64,000 nt of DNA from Helichrysum umbraculigerum. Its lineage: Eukaryota > Streptophyta > Magnoliopsida > Asterales > Asteraceae. The position numbers were made by a program, and so were the translations under genes. The notes under the pieces are model-generated. The model ran no database searches. It worked only from the letters and a program-made list of their open reading frames with translations, and was not told where the DNA came from. Positions 47,229 through 58,110 of the stretch are shown one piece after another; position 1 is the first letter of the stretch; the number at the start of each line of letters is the position of its first letter. The stretch is from NCBI GenBank assembly GCA_949592205.1, contig CATIUR010000005.1, forward strand, positions 92,567,277-92,631,276, in the 5' to 3' direction.

Positions 47229-47299
47229 CTTATTAATCATATCGAAGGGAGTACCTAGTATTATAATTTTATAATACGTATGTACCAACTTATTTGGTA

Positions 47300-47494
47300 C
47301 TCTCTCCGTCTCAATTTGATTGTCCATTATTTCATTTTGGGATGTCTCAAATTTATTGTCCACTTTTAATTTTAACCAATCAGAAATAGTTTTAGGGGTA
47401 GATATTAAATCTGATTGATTGACACGGTAATTAAAGTACTTTTCTAAAAATATGTACATTTCAATAGTGAACAATAAAATTGGGATAGAGGGAG
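47300..47494. mobile_element. Stowaway MITE (195 bp)
   Basis: Ends CTCTCTCCGTCTCAATTTGA and its imperfect inverse (...AATTGGGATAGAGGGAG), with TA at both flanks (47298-47299, 47495-47496). Size, ends and TA duplication fit Stowaway/Tc1-mariner. Confidence 0.82.
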
Positions 47495-48045
47495 TAAGAT
47501 GTTTGTATTGATCATGATTTGGGTTTAAAACTTGGGATTTTCTATTGGTTGAGCGAAAGAACAACCACCACCTATATCACGATAAACACCGAAAGGACGT
47601 TAATCATTATAATTAATCGTTATTAATGCTGTTAGTTCCATATTAAAATCAAGAATCTTAAATAATAGTAAAGGTTTATGTTCCATAATTAATTGGTTTG
47701 TTTTGCTTTAACACGTCAATTATTTTAATATGTTATCTCCATTATTATCCAATGAATTGGTTCAAGGTATCTTACATCTTACATGAACATATGGTTATTT
47801 TACAATCTCTAAAACATATGATATGACTTTGCATTCCGTCCAACTCCTATTTATAACTAAAGCAGTTCATATTGCTATTTCGAATTGTCCTTAATAAATA
47901 TTCATTTTCATGTTATATAAAAAAAAACTTTAGTTTATAGATATAATATCGTTTAATTGGTGAATAGTATAGTTAGCGTAGATTTTTAAAACTACTTAGA
48001 TAGTCCAAATAAACACTTTGATAGAAACGGAGTGATTACTAATAT

Positions 48046-48232
48046 GGGTATTGTTAATGACAGCCCTAAGAGCTGTCAATAACGTGCATTAATTGGTTGT
48101 ACTCAAGGGATATTTATGGAGGGTCAACTAAAATTCAGGGAGGTTAGTTATTTTATTATAAAATGGGTACAAGTATTAATGCGTGTTCTAACTTCTTATT
48201 GACAGCCCTAAGGGCTATCGTTATCATTTTCC
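48046..48232. mobile_element. Candidate MITE with GACAGCCCTAAG palindromic ends
   Basis: The left end has ATGACAGCCCTAAGAGCTGTC and the right end TTGACAGCCCTAAGGGCTATC in inverted arrangement, each also self-complementary. It lies about 100 bp upstream of the RIN4-like TATA box. Target duplication not resolved. Confidence 0.45.
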
Positions 48233-48331
48233 TTATTTTTAATAATAATAAATGTGGGTGACATTTGAGTCCCCAATGGCAAGTATTGTAATTAAACACA
48301 CGTAACGTGTCCAAAGACTGAATGAATCAAC

Positions 48332-48339
48332 TATAAATA
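48332..48339 (+). promoter_or_regulatory. Probable TATA box of the RIN4-like gene
   Basis: TATAAATA about 240 bp upstream of the start codon, the best core-promoter match before it. A GT donor at 48437 (GCTGTAAGT) and an AG acceptor at 48555-48556 would make a 120-bp intron in the 5' untranslated region. That is an inference from splice-site look alone. Confidence 0.5.
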
Positions 48340-48578
48340 TATGCCGATACAATAATATGGTGAATTGAATTGATTGTTGTAAAGTCAAAACTAACACCTC
48401 TGTTTCTTTCCCTTTTATTGAAGCTGTCTTCTTGCTGTAAGTTTCCTTTCTTCCTTCCTTTCTTTCTGTCACACACGGTTATAACTTAATAGTATCTATA
48501 AAATTCATTCAAACCAATTTCATGACATTTTTGTATTTGGTGTTATAATTCAATAGATTGCTTTATTATCTGATTACA

Positions 48579-50854
48579 ATGGATCATAACAAGAATTATG
48601 AGGTATGCTTTATCTAATTTCCGTGTTTTATATCTTATTAAAGAAGTCATTGTTGCTCTGATCAAATATTTTCAATAAAAAGTCCTATTGTTAACATTAA
48701 ATGTTGTTACACAAGATAACATTAAGAAACATTTTTGTGTTTCTGTAACTCTGTTCACTGTTATGTGCATGAATTAGATAGTAATGCTTCATTAGATGTA
48801 GTAATAATTTGATCAAAATGGTGTAGAAAAATGCGCCATGGATGTCGGTGCCACAGTTCGGGGACTGGGACCAAAAGGGACCACTCCCGGATTACTCTTT
48901 GGATTTCTCAAAGATAAGAGAAATGAGGAAACAGAACAAGAGAGATATATCAAGGGCGAGCGTAGGTAACGAAGACGAATTGGTCTCTTCCAACACTGCA
49001 AAACTCAATACAACAAATAACAGCGCTCCCCGTCATAGTTATGATGAGGATCACCACTCTCCAACTGTAAGCACCGGCTTTTCTCCTATATCATTGCGTT
49101 TTTAGTACTGTGATCATTATTAACTGCGTCCTAATATGATAGCCTGCTTTAGTTCAAAGTTACCAATTCCCAGTTGAATGGAAATATTATTATTAGATAG
49201 ATGTATTTAAGGTGTACTATAAGTATTTATATTAATATTAATATATCAATTAACATATATAATAAACTTTTAGATGTAAAAATCAGTAGTCTCTGAAAAA
49301 ATGCCAAATGCTATAGGTAGCAAAATGGGCGGGTACGTCAGTTAAAGTAACCGGGTTAAAACGAGGGCGTGTCCAAACTGGCCGTTTTGGAGAAATATGA
49401 AATAACTAATAAATTATATGTAAATCAGCCCATATTACTAGCAGTGATGCCCGTTTGGCTGTACAATTGCATTTAACCTAAATCAGTACTTAACCTAGCT
49501 GGAGATTGAGCTGATTTGTAATTGCAAAATGTTGTTTCTACTAAAAAGTTATCCTCAAGTCGATAAGATCAAAGTTGGAGGTCTAGTTGCTATCAACAAG
49601 GATAGATAACTGACTAAACTATGCCTTATTAATAAGGCAGCTGGTGGTGGGACATCAACACCATTGTAGCAAATCATATCTAGGATTTATGGTTTACATT
49701 TATCTTTGTCAAGATTTGTTTGGCTAGCACATGACAACTTTGGCTCATGTTGTAGACATGGACGTTGACAAATCGATAACTAGACATCGTTGTCACTTAG
49801 GAAACATCCAATAATCTAAATTTAACCACATAAAGCCAAGACCATAAGATTTAAGATGATTCATTAGCCCGAATCGGTTAATGCTTGTTCATTTATTAAC
49901 CATGACAATGAACTCCATAAGAATCGGCTTAAAATGTGATTTATCTTCCGTTGTAGTATTTTAATACCAGTCCGACAGTACCCTTGGGACAACTTTTTTA
50001 TATTTATTCCCCATATATTGAAAGGTTAGGGTCTTAGGGATAATGCCTTGGTTCCAAGGTAACAAGGAATATACTTAAATACAGAAACCATGTGAAACCA
50101 TGTTCTCATACAATAATACAGGGTTGGCATAGAATGTTTTTAATTATTTATAATATTTTTTGAATATGTGAATGCATCGTCTTTGTTTTTCTATCCATTG
50201 CTAATTATTGTAGCATTATGAAGGGGAATTTGTCTACCCAATGATTAATGAATCATTCGTGTACGGAACCCTTGATAATTTACGAATCATCACCCAGTTC
50301 ATGATGTTGTGATGTATCAAACTTGGGCCGTAAACCTTATAAAACAAGTTTGAATTCCATTTTAGATAGGGCTTAGTGTCTGGGAATGTACCGAACTTGC
50401 ACCAAATCTCTATTGTGTGTATCGAACTTTCAAAACGCAATAATAATGCACTCAACTTGTAAAAACCCAAAAAGTGATGTACTTTGAGGATGTGTCAATC
50501 TCTGGTTGCGCCACGTGGCACGCTATGTTCTCGACACGTCATCAAAGTACATCACTTTTTGGGTTTTTACAAGTTGAGTGCATTATTATTGTGTTTTGAA
50601 AGTTCGATACACACAATAGAGATTTGGTGCAAGTTCGGTACATTCCCAGACACTAAGGCCTTTTAGATATATATGTTTAGGATTAATTCATAGTTCATTA
50701 GTGACCCATTAACGGTCTACAAAAAGTAATAATAGTAAATAATAATACTAATAAATAGTTCAAATAGTAACTGATATTATATGGTCTAACAATGTTGTTT
50801 ATACAGGCTAGGAGAAGCATTATGAGCTACTTCAATTGCTGTGTGAAAGGCTGA
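48579..50854 (+). CDS. RIN4/NOI-domain protein (RPM1-interacting protein 4-like), three exons
   Basis: Exons are 48579-48602, 48827-49066 and 50807-50854, all in phase 0, joined by GT-AG introns of 224 and 1740 bp, giving 103 residues. Exon 2 carries the NOI core: VPQFGDWD (the PxFGxWD motif that AvrRpt2 protease cleaves in this family), then YSLDFSKIREMRKQNK, ending HSPT. Exon 3 ends SYFNCCVKG, a terminal double cysteine likely acylated to hold the protein at the plasma membrane. NOI proteins are small, mostly disordered membrane adaptors; RIN4 itself is an immune regulator guarded by NLR receptors. The short single-NOI form here fits the smaller NOI subfamily, so an immune role is inferred. 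The start is the only ATG giving in-frame splicing to exon 2. A MITE sits in intron 2. Confidence 0.9.
50369..50660. mobile_element. Mutator-like MITE in intron 2 of the RIN4-like gene (292 bp)
   Basis: Perfect 9-bp target duplications TTTTAGATA at 50360-50368 and 50661-50669, the length used by Mutator-like elements. Arms 50369-50497 and 50533-50660 (about 128 bp) are near-perfect inverted copies with a 35-bp spacer. As part of the intron it would give a long hairpin in the pre-mRNA. No coding; the mirror-image open frames on both strands are artefacts of the arms. Confidence 0.9.
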
Positions 50855-51749
50855 TGTATGAAGGGGAAAAACAATTTATCTGCATAAGTAGTTGAAACTT
50901 GCACCAATCAAATGTTTGTTCGATCTTGTTAATCATTTTTCTTCATCAGTTTGTCAATGAAACGAAGGCATTTTGTGAATTTGTGACCTAAGGTGATGCA
51001 TACATTAGTCACACCAGTACATATAAGCCAATAATTTATTTATTTATTTATTTCCAATAATATTAACAAAATCAGTCGACCAATGTATGTGAAAGAACTG
51101 TTACAAAATGTGCTATATTTTTCTATTGAGTCTCTTAAGTACTAAATCAGTCTCCCATGAATGAATGACCACCTCTGCGTCTGCGATATAACGAGTTTTT
51201 TCAAGTGTTCTTGCTAAGAATAATGCCATTGTTGTCAATCTCCATTACATAGATCAGATAAAAATTAGCTTTCCAATGCTCACTTACTAAAACCTGAAAC
51301 TTCATTATACTGATCGATATTAAGTTTGCCGGGGAACAACCCCTTTACCCGCATTATACAGATCGATATTTGATCCAATACCCCTAAAACTAGCAATGAT
51401 TTGGAATTTTCCTTTATTGTTGCCATATTGAACCAAGCTACTCTCTCTAAATCCATTAATCACTTTATTCTACTCATGGATGCTAGAGGTTATGCTTTAT
51501 CCAACTACTCGTAAAATAAAACAAATCAACCACGTAAGTTAGTAAGAGGGTGATGAATCACCTAATTATGGTTATTAGCCTATTTTTTAAATCTTTTTGC
51601 TACAAACTTCGATGACTACTTAATTAGCAACACTTATCATCTTTACCACAAAAAAGATCACTAAAGCAAACTCATTCTTCCTACACAATTAGGAAGCACA
51701 CAAACTAACTTCTACAGTAAGAAGCCTAATCACCAACACAACTACTTCC
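50855..51749. other. 3' flank of the RIN4-like gene, nothing else recognised
   Basis: Includes the gene's 3' untranslated region (end not determinable) and a short TTTA repeat at about 51036-51053. No further gene seen up to solo LTR S2. Confidence 0.5.
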
Positions 51750-52639
51750 CCTTTTGTGACACCCCGCAATTTCGACATAATTATAAACGTTAATTGCACG
51801 CATTTTAAGGCTAATTCCCAACTTTGAGTGAATTCACAACATATTTTAGAGGTAAGTCTAGCAAAGCCCAACTAGTAAATACGCGTAGTATTACATATTG
51901 TAATTAGTTGTAATTACATACGAAACAATTGGAACAAACGCGACAAAAATATACGACTGTTGGTGAACAAAAATTATTTAATAAAACGAAATTATTAAAT
52001 AACATTAACGATTATTAAATATTATGTCGATAATATTTACAAAGTATTTTATAACGTATAAACGTTTATTTCGTAAACTGAAACGAAACAAAGTTAAAAT
52101 TTTATAAACTTAACTAAATTAATTCCATAAAATATTCCAACCAAAAATATAAGCAAAAACGTATTTAAATATTTATCATATAAAATATTATAACATTTAA
52201 TAAACGGGGAAATAAACACCACACGGAACGCAACCACGGGGGACGAAAAAGGGAAACAAAACCCACCTCCTCACCCCCTCTTTCTTTCATTTTCATTTTC
52301 ACTTTCTCTCTCTCTTCCTCTCTTTTCTCTCTAAACTACCACCATACCACCACCACCACCTTTAACCTCCAAAAACTACCACTAGAAATCATCGAATCAA
52401 CTAGCTTCTTTGGAATAAAACATTCACGGAGTCACGGTCTACACTTCTACCTTTTCGGATTTCAAAACCGACACGCATAAGTTTCCGACATTTCCCGTAA
52501 ATCCTTAGATTTCGAAGTTTTCTTTGATATTTCATGTTTAGTATACTTAGATCATCATGTTTTAGTGTTTTATACAACCGAAAATGTCCAAAATGGAGCC
52601 AAAAACCCGTTTTTCCAAGCTGTTCGTCGAACAGTTGAA

Positions 52640-52900
52640 AGTGTCGCTAGTGTGCCAAAAACAGTGCTAGCGACACTAGCTAAGTGTCGCTATGCCAAGT
52701 GTCGCCCCTATAGCGACACTACCCAAGTTTTGCTGAAATACTTAAACCAGATTTACGTTAGCGACACTACCTTAGTGACGCCAAAATAGAGAAGTGTCGC
52801 ATATAGCGACACTAAACTAGTGTCGCCAAACAATCGAAAATCAGAAATCTAGCGATACTCACCCAATGTCGCCTAACTAGTGTCGCTGCCCAGTGTCGCT
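52640..52900. repeat. AGTGTCGCT / AGCGACACT motif array in S2
   Basis: More than ten copies of AGTGTCGC(T) or its complement in 261 bp, often adjacent in opposite orientation (for example TAGCGACACTAGC followed by AAGTGTCGCTA), so many stem-loops are possible. Confidence 0.92.
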
Positions 52901-53055
52901 AAAAACAGAAAGTTTACAGCTTTTTCACTAAGTGTTGAGACTGAGATTTTACCACCTGATTTTACTCCGAAATGAAGTTTCGAATACGTTTTTTACTACA
53001 GCAACATAGCAGAAATAAAAATTTTCCAAGGTGACTTGACAGCTCGACCCCAACC

Positions 53056-53126
53056 AGGGGCTCTGCCCCTTGGACCCCGTCAAGGGTTGCCACCCCTTGG
53101 ACCCCGCTACCAGGGGTGCTGCCCCC
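53056..53126. repeat. GC-rich hairpins in S2
   Basis: AGGGGC-TCT-GCCCCT (53056-53070), a decayed middle unit (53082-53098) and a third (53112-53126), with TGGACCCCG spacers. Homologous to the hairpins in E3 and E4. Confidence 0.88.
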
Positions 53127-53643
53127 GGACCCCCGTACACAATTTCATACTTTATAAAAATACAACGAAACAAACAGAATTATACTTCTGAAGTTATGAT
53201 TTTCAAACTATCACCAACGAGTCGTATACATTTTCACAACTACAAAATACAAAAGTAAACGTTGAACGAACACTTTGGACACAACTTGGTTGTACAAACA
53301 CTAACATAGATAGTCAACTACGACATCCACATACTTATTAAATCTCATACGTTAAGGCGTTAGGAGATTCAGGACTATACTTGGGTTTTAGGCTTTGCTA
53401 GCACTCGAACGTACTTAACTCATCAGGTGAGTTCACAGCCCCACTTTTAACTGTTTTACTGCTTACAACTTGGGGTGAGAAACATAGTCAACTGTTTATT
53501 GATTGCCATAACTGCTTTTACATGCACGATTGCATACTTGTTTTACTCGAACGATTAGAGTACTTTGAACTGTTGAAAACTTATATGAAACTGGTATTTA
53601 TGAAATAACATTTTCATAAACATGTTAAACTTTGTTTGGTAAA

Positions 53644-53912
53644 CCGGAGAACGACCGGTACTTTTTATGTAAACGCTGAAGAACGACCAGCAACGTATTT
53701 TAGTGCCAGAGAACGACTGGCCAAGTGGACGGGAGAACGACCCGTGCGTTTTGGATGGGAGAACGACCGATACTGTGTTTCGCTGGAGAACGACCAGTAT
53801 TGTTTATTGCCAGAGAACGACTAGCCGAGTTGGATGGGAGAACGACCCTTGCGTATTTGACCGGAGAACGACCGGTACTGTTTGTAAAACGCTGGAGAAC
53901 GATCAACAACGC
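53644..53912. repeat. Tandem GAGAACGACC repeat with a four-unit higher-order pattern
   Basis: About ten units of 24-31 bp, each beginning (G)GAGAACGA(C/T)C. Units 1, 5 and 9 resemble each other (CGGTACT...), as do 2 and 6, 3 and 7, and 4 and 8. So a block of four (about 110 bp) was itself duplicated. A second tract of roughly 30-bp units (GGGTAAC.TCCCACG) follows at 53926-54030. Confidence 0.85.
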
Positions 53913-54770
53913 GTTTTAAACTGTGTTATGGGTAACATCCCACGTAACTGTATTTTGGGTAACCTCTCACGTAAACCGAAGCTTTGGGTGAACAACCCAC
54001 TAAACTTATACTTTGGATAACATTCCACGAAAACATTACTCGACTGTTATGGCAATAACTATTTGTGAACGTATTTAGTTTAACAACTGTGCTTACAAAC
54101 TTGATCCAGCTATGCAAACATAAAACCTGTGAATTCACTCAACCTCGTTGTTGACTTTTACTATGTTTTTCAGGGAATTAGCTGCACATGTAAGAACCGC
54201 CTGTACACATGGAATTTAGGTGACCCGTGAAGCTTTAGGATGCCAACTTTTGACAACTGGATTTCTTTTGTAAAACTAAAACTGTTTAGTCATATTTACG
54301 AAATCTACTTTTGTAACTTACATACTTTTACATTTGTACGATTCGATGAATCGTAAACTTTGTAACTAATATTTTTGGCATCTTAATATATGTTTGGTTG
54401 TAATCATAAGCCCTGATACGTATGCATGTACAATGTAAATGTGGCATCCCCGGCTTACTAATGCTTCCGCTAAAGGAATTTGGGGGTGTTACACCTTTGA
54501 ATAAGGAAGTCACCTACATAATCAAAGTTTTCTTCTACCAAGTAGAAGACTACTAACCAACGCAATTATCTCCGGCCCTACGCCACTTCGAAAGAGCACA
54601 ACTCGCAATTACAACTTTTTCTTTCCCAATAGGTTGGAGAAGACCTAAATAAACTTGGCCTTTTAGACGATTTGCAACACGCCCGTGGATGACAAAGTTG
54701 TGCACTGAGAATGCCACAATATCCGCAATGGGGTTGTAGTAGATGGGCGTAGTGATTGGGCGAACAGAGA

Positions 54771-55260
54771 TGTAACACCCCCGTCCCAATAATAAAACGG
54801 AAGGTCACATTTATTGCTAAATAATTAAAATCATAATAAAGTCTACAAATAATAAAGGACAAAGGTTCAAAATAACCATAAATAATGTTTCAAACTAACT
54901 CCAACTATCAATAATAAGAATAAGTCCAAACTAATAAAATGAAAGGTAGGTCTCTAAGGCAAGTCCAAGTCTTGAACTCTCGCACTCATCCCATCTGACC
55001 CTGATTACCTGCCCCAGGAAAAGAAAATGCGGCCGAGCTAATTGCTCAGTGCGTGGATGTTGACAGAATAAAACAGTAACAGTAATATATCTCAATGTAA
55101 GAATGAAGCGAAGTAAATAATTAAATTTGTTTCAAAATTCACCCATCGAATCATACCACCCTTACACCATAGTAAACAAATGAATAAAGGCTGAGGCAAC
55201 GAGGGGTTGGGTTATTTATACTGAGTACCCTAAACGAAACAAAATATCCAAGCTGCACAC
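54771..55260 (-). mobile_element. Left part of another Tekay-like LTR, interrupted by E4
   Basis: Begins TGTAACACCCCCGTCCC, which is how a minus-oriented LTR end reads on the plus strand (compare 32120), and runs to the E4 insertion point. The rest must lie beyond the right edge. No coding. The preceding 54499-54770 shows nothing recognisable. Confidence 0.5.
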
Positions 55261-56154
55261 TGTAACACCCGCCAATTTAGGACTTTAACTAGTGCCTAAA
55301 CTACTTGTAATTACATGTATTTAGTTTTGTAATATTCTAAGTATATGTAACGTTTTGGTGTAATTACATACACGCTTACGCGATTTGATTTAAATCGTGC
55401 ACTTATGAACCGGACGGGGTCCGACATTATATAATACGGACGTTGGTGACAAAACTTTTAAATAATGTGGAATTATACAAACAAACACTAATTGCATTCA
55501 TATATCATGAAAATATATTACACATATTTCGTATCGTTTAAAACACTCCGGACGTGGCGAAAACACGCGTGACGCGCCCAACAAAGGAAAATAATGCAAA
55601 TTATATTTTTATAACTTATTATGAAGTATTTTGGTAAAATGCCTCGGTTAAAAATATTACAGATACACTTTAACATATAACACTAAATAACATTTAAACG
55701 ATCGCGAGACATAACGCAAATTCGAGGAACAAGTTCACGAGACCGAGACCCAAGTCGGGTCGGACCGGACCCATGGACCCAACCCGTGATCCACCCTTTT
55801 TAAACCCCCACCTCTTTCATTTACTCTCATTTTTACCTCACAATTTCACACACTCACACCACAAACTCTCTCAAATCTCTCCCTCTCTTCCTCTTGGTTT
55901 CGGCAGCAGCAACACCAAAACATCATCATCATAATCGTTCACCATCATCATCAAGACACAAACACAAGGATCATCATCACCATTACCATCTTCATCGTCT
56001 TCGATTTTTGGTTTTTGAGGTAATAGAACGTTAAAACTCTTTTAAATTACTTGTAAAGCTTGGATTTACATGCTAGAACGTTTCCCCAACGAGTTTATGT
56101 CCAAAAACCGACTTAAAAAGCCGATTTTTAGAGTTTTTATGCGAACAGCCCGTC

Positions 56155-56360
56155 TCGCGAGCCGAGATCTGTTCATCCAACGAGGCGAGTCGAGATTCGA
56201 CTCGCGAAGCCATCCTGCGAATCGGAGTCTCTTACGAGCCGAACTGACCCACGAGTTGACCTGCGAGTCGAGTTGACATGCGAGTCGAGTTAATCTGTGA
56301 ACCGAACTAACCCGCGAGTCGAGTTGACCTGCGAGTCGAGTTGGCCTGCGAGTCGAGTTC
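56155..56360. repeat. GCGAGTCGAG motif array in the E4 LTR
   Basis: About eight copies or variants of TGCGAGTCGAGTT in 206 bp, mostly direct repeats of a roughly 20-bp unit, plus one strong hairpin GCGAGTCGA-GAT-TCGACTCGC (56185-56205). Confidence 0.9.
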
Positions 56361-56541
56361 TCCCAGCTCGGTTCGCAGCCCACTTTGTCTTTCGAACCCA
56401 AATTCGGTAATAAAAGCACTAATATGAACTAAGATTTATCACTTGATTTTACACCGAAATTAGATTTCAAATGCGTTTTCGATAAAGCAATATAGTAGAA
56501 ATAAAAATTTTCCAAGCTGACTTGGCAGCTCGACCCCAACC

Positions 56542-56586
56542 AGGGGCTGCCGCCCCTTGGACCCCGCTACCAGGGGCGCTGCCCCT
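56542..56586. repeat. Two GC-rich hairpins in the E4 LTR
   Basis: AGGGGC-TGCC-GCCCCT (56542-56557) and AGGGGC-GCT-GCCCCT (56572-56586). Same position relative to the motif array and the same flanks (CAGCTCGACCCCAACC) as in S2 and, reversed, E3. Confidence 0.92.
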
Positions 56587-57782
56587 GACCCCCGTCATTA
56601 GATGTTGTAAATACTTTTCACACTAAGTGTCAAACACTTACAAATAACGAAACCGGATTCAACGATACATATTGTAATAACACTTTTTGGATTATTATTA
56701 CAAACCGTCACCAACGGGCCATACTTGTTTTCAAAACTACAAACACAAACGACTACAAACATTTAAACAAACACTTGGACATTACCTAGTTGAGTGGACA
56801 ACTAGCATGGGTGGTCTTTTAAGACACCAACTTATTTACTTGTTTACTTACAACCTTGCGCGTTTCGGACGCCAGAAGGTTGCAGGGTTCGGAGAACCAC
56901 ATACGGACTTACATCCGCGTTACTTGTTTGATTTCCCAGACATACTTACTAGACTCAGGTGAGTCTTACAGCCCCACTTTTACTCTTTTTATACTTTGGG
57001 GTGAGATACTTAGCAACTGTTTTACATATGAACACAATGTACTGAACTGATTACCTTACTGTTTACACACAACGCATGAGTTACTTTTATCCACTGAAAG
57101 CCTCCTATTCGTAAGTTGTTAGTTATGGACTTAAGCGCGATTACTAGTAGATGGATCCATTTGGGACTGACAATCCCTGCCTGGGGTGGTAGCGCCACCA
57201 CGTACCGATTTACACGTAGAAACATGCATATTAGTATTTGTTTCGTATGAGTGTACGGATAGCACTCACGGGGGTACGTGATATATTCACATTACGCGGT
57301 TAAGCTTCAATTTATGAGCTCATGGCACTGTACTGATTTACTTACTCACTTTGCTTGATAGCAATACTGGTACATACTTGTGGTTCATAACAATTATTTA
57401 CTGTTAAACCTGTAAGATTCACCAACCTTTTTGGTTGAAACTTTTTAGCTTTGTATCTCAGGTACACAGACGGAGTAGGATCACCCCTGGACACTAGCTA
57501 GAGTCGCATGATTTCTACTTTGCATTTAACGAAGATTCTTAGCATTATCTTTTGTATATTATGATTATGTAATAGAATCTCCCGCTATACGCGTGGGCTC
57601 TAGGGAACTACATTTTTGTAACTGAAAACACTATGTTTTCAAACATTTATTATATGAAAATGTAACTATTTTACAAACGTTGCATATTGATGTCGTTTGC
57701 TTTACTTTTGTGCTGTGATATTTGATTAGTAGCACCCTAAAACTTGCTTCCGCCAAACAGTGAACTTTGGGGTGTTACAGAT

Positions 57783-57794
57783 TGGTATCAGAGC
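57783..57794 (+). other. E4 primer-binding site
   Basis: TGGTATCAGAGC, three bases after the LTR. Initiator methionine tRNA type. Confidence 0.93.
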
Positions 57795-58110
57795 CTAAGG
57801 TTATAGCGAACTAGGTTGCATTTAGTGGGCCTAGACTATGACCGTTAGGCTGTATTTCCTCATTAGGTATGATTGGTTCAGGGATTACATCATACGAGTT
57901 TAATTTAACATAGCCTGATCAACTATGTACAATTAAATAAAGATGATGTAAGAACTGAAACAGTTATGTCGAACCGGAATACATTAGTTGACTCTGACCT
58001 TTAGAGAAACGGGACTTATATTTGCTTGTGTTAGACACTCTAGGCTATATTATATTATGTGTGATTAATATGTATATAGGTCTCACTACTACTAACGTTT
58101 TGTCTCAGAA

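Larger units (their letters stand above)
51755..54493 (+). mobile_element. S2: solo LTR of a Tekay-type element (2739 bp)
   Basis: Starts TGTGACACCCCGC, ends GGGGGTGTTACA, and is flanked by CCTTT at 51750-51754 and 54494-54498. No internal region remains. In order it holds a pyrimidine-rich leader (about 52255-52345), the AGTGTCGCT array, a conserved segment ending in GC-rich hairpins, and two tandem-repeat tracts near the 3' third. Confidence 0.95.
55261..57779 (+). repeat. 5' LTR of E4 (2519 bp)
   Basis: Starts TGTAACACCCGCC and ends TTTGGGGTGTTACA. TTTTTAAACCCCCACC near 55797 followed by a CT-rich, then CATCAT-rich stretch (to about 56000) resembles a core promoter and leader; the same layout is seen in S1 and S2. 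The 3' half aligns by eye with the LTRs of E3 (in reverse), S1 and S2. Confidence 0.94.

Noticed and set aside
47831..48032. Possible third Stowaway (CATTCCGTCCAACTCC ... AACGGAGTGATTAC)
   Set aside because: Ends match poorly and no TA duplication could be fixed.
50234..50666. Two near-identical open frames on opposite strands
   Set aside because: Mirror images created by the inverted arms of the MITE at 50369-50660.
53644..53912. CRISPR-like array of short repeats with spacers (also 42964-43247)
   Set aside because: Repeats are degenerate, spacers resemble each other, no cas genes, and the tracts lie inside plant solo LTRs with target duplications.
56066..56419. 117-codon minus-strand frame with Arg/Ser/Leu repeats in the E4 LTR
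   Set aside because: Produced by the GCGAGTCGAG array; not conserved in the other LTR families.
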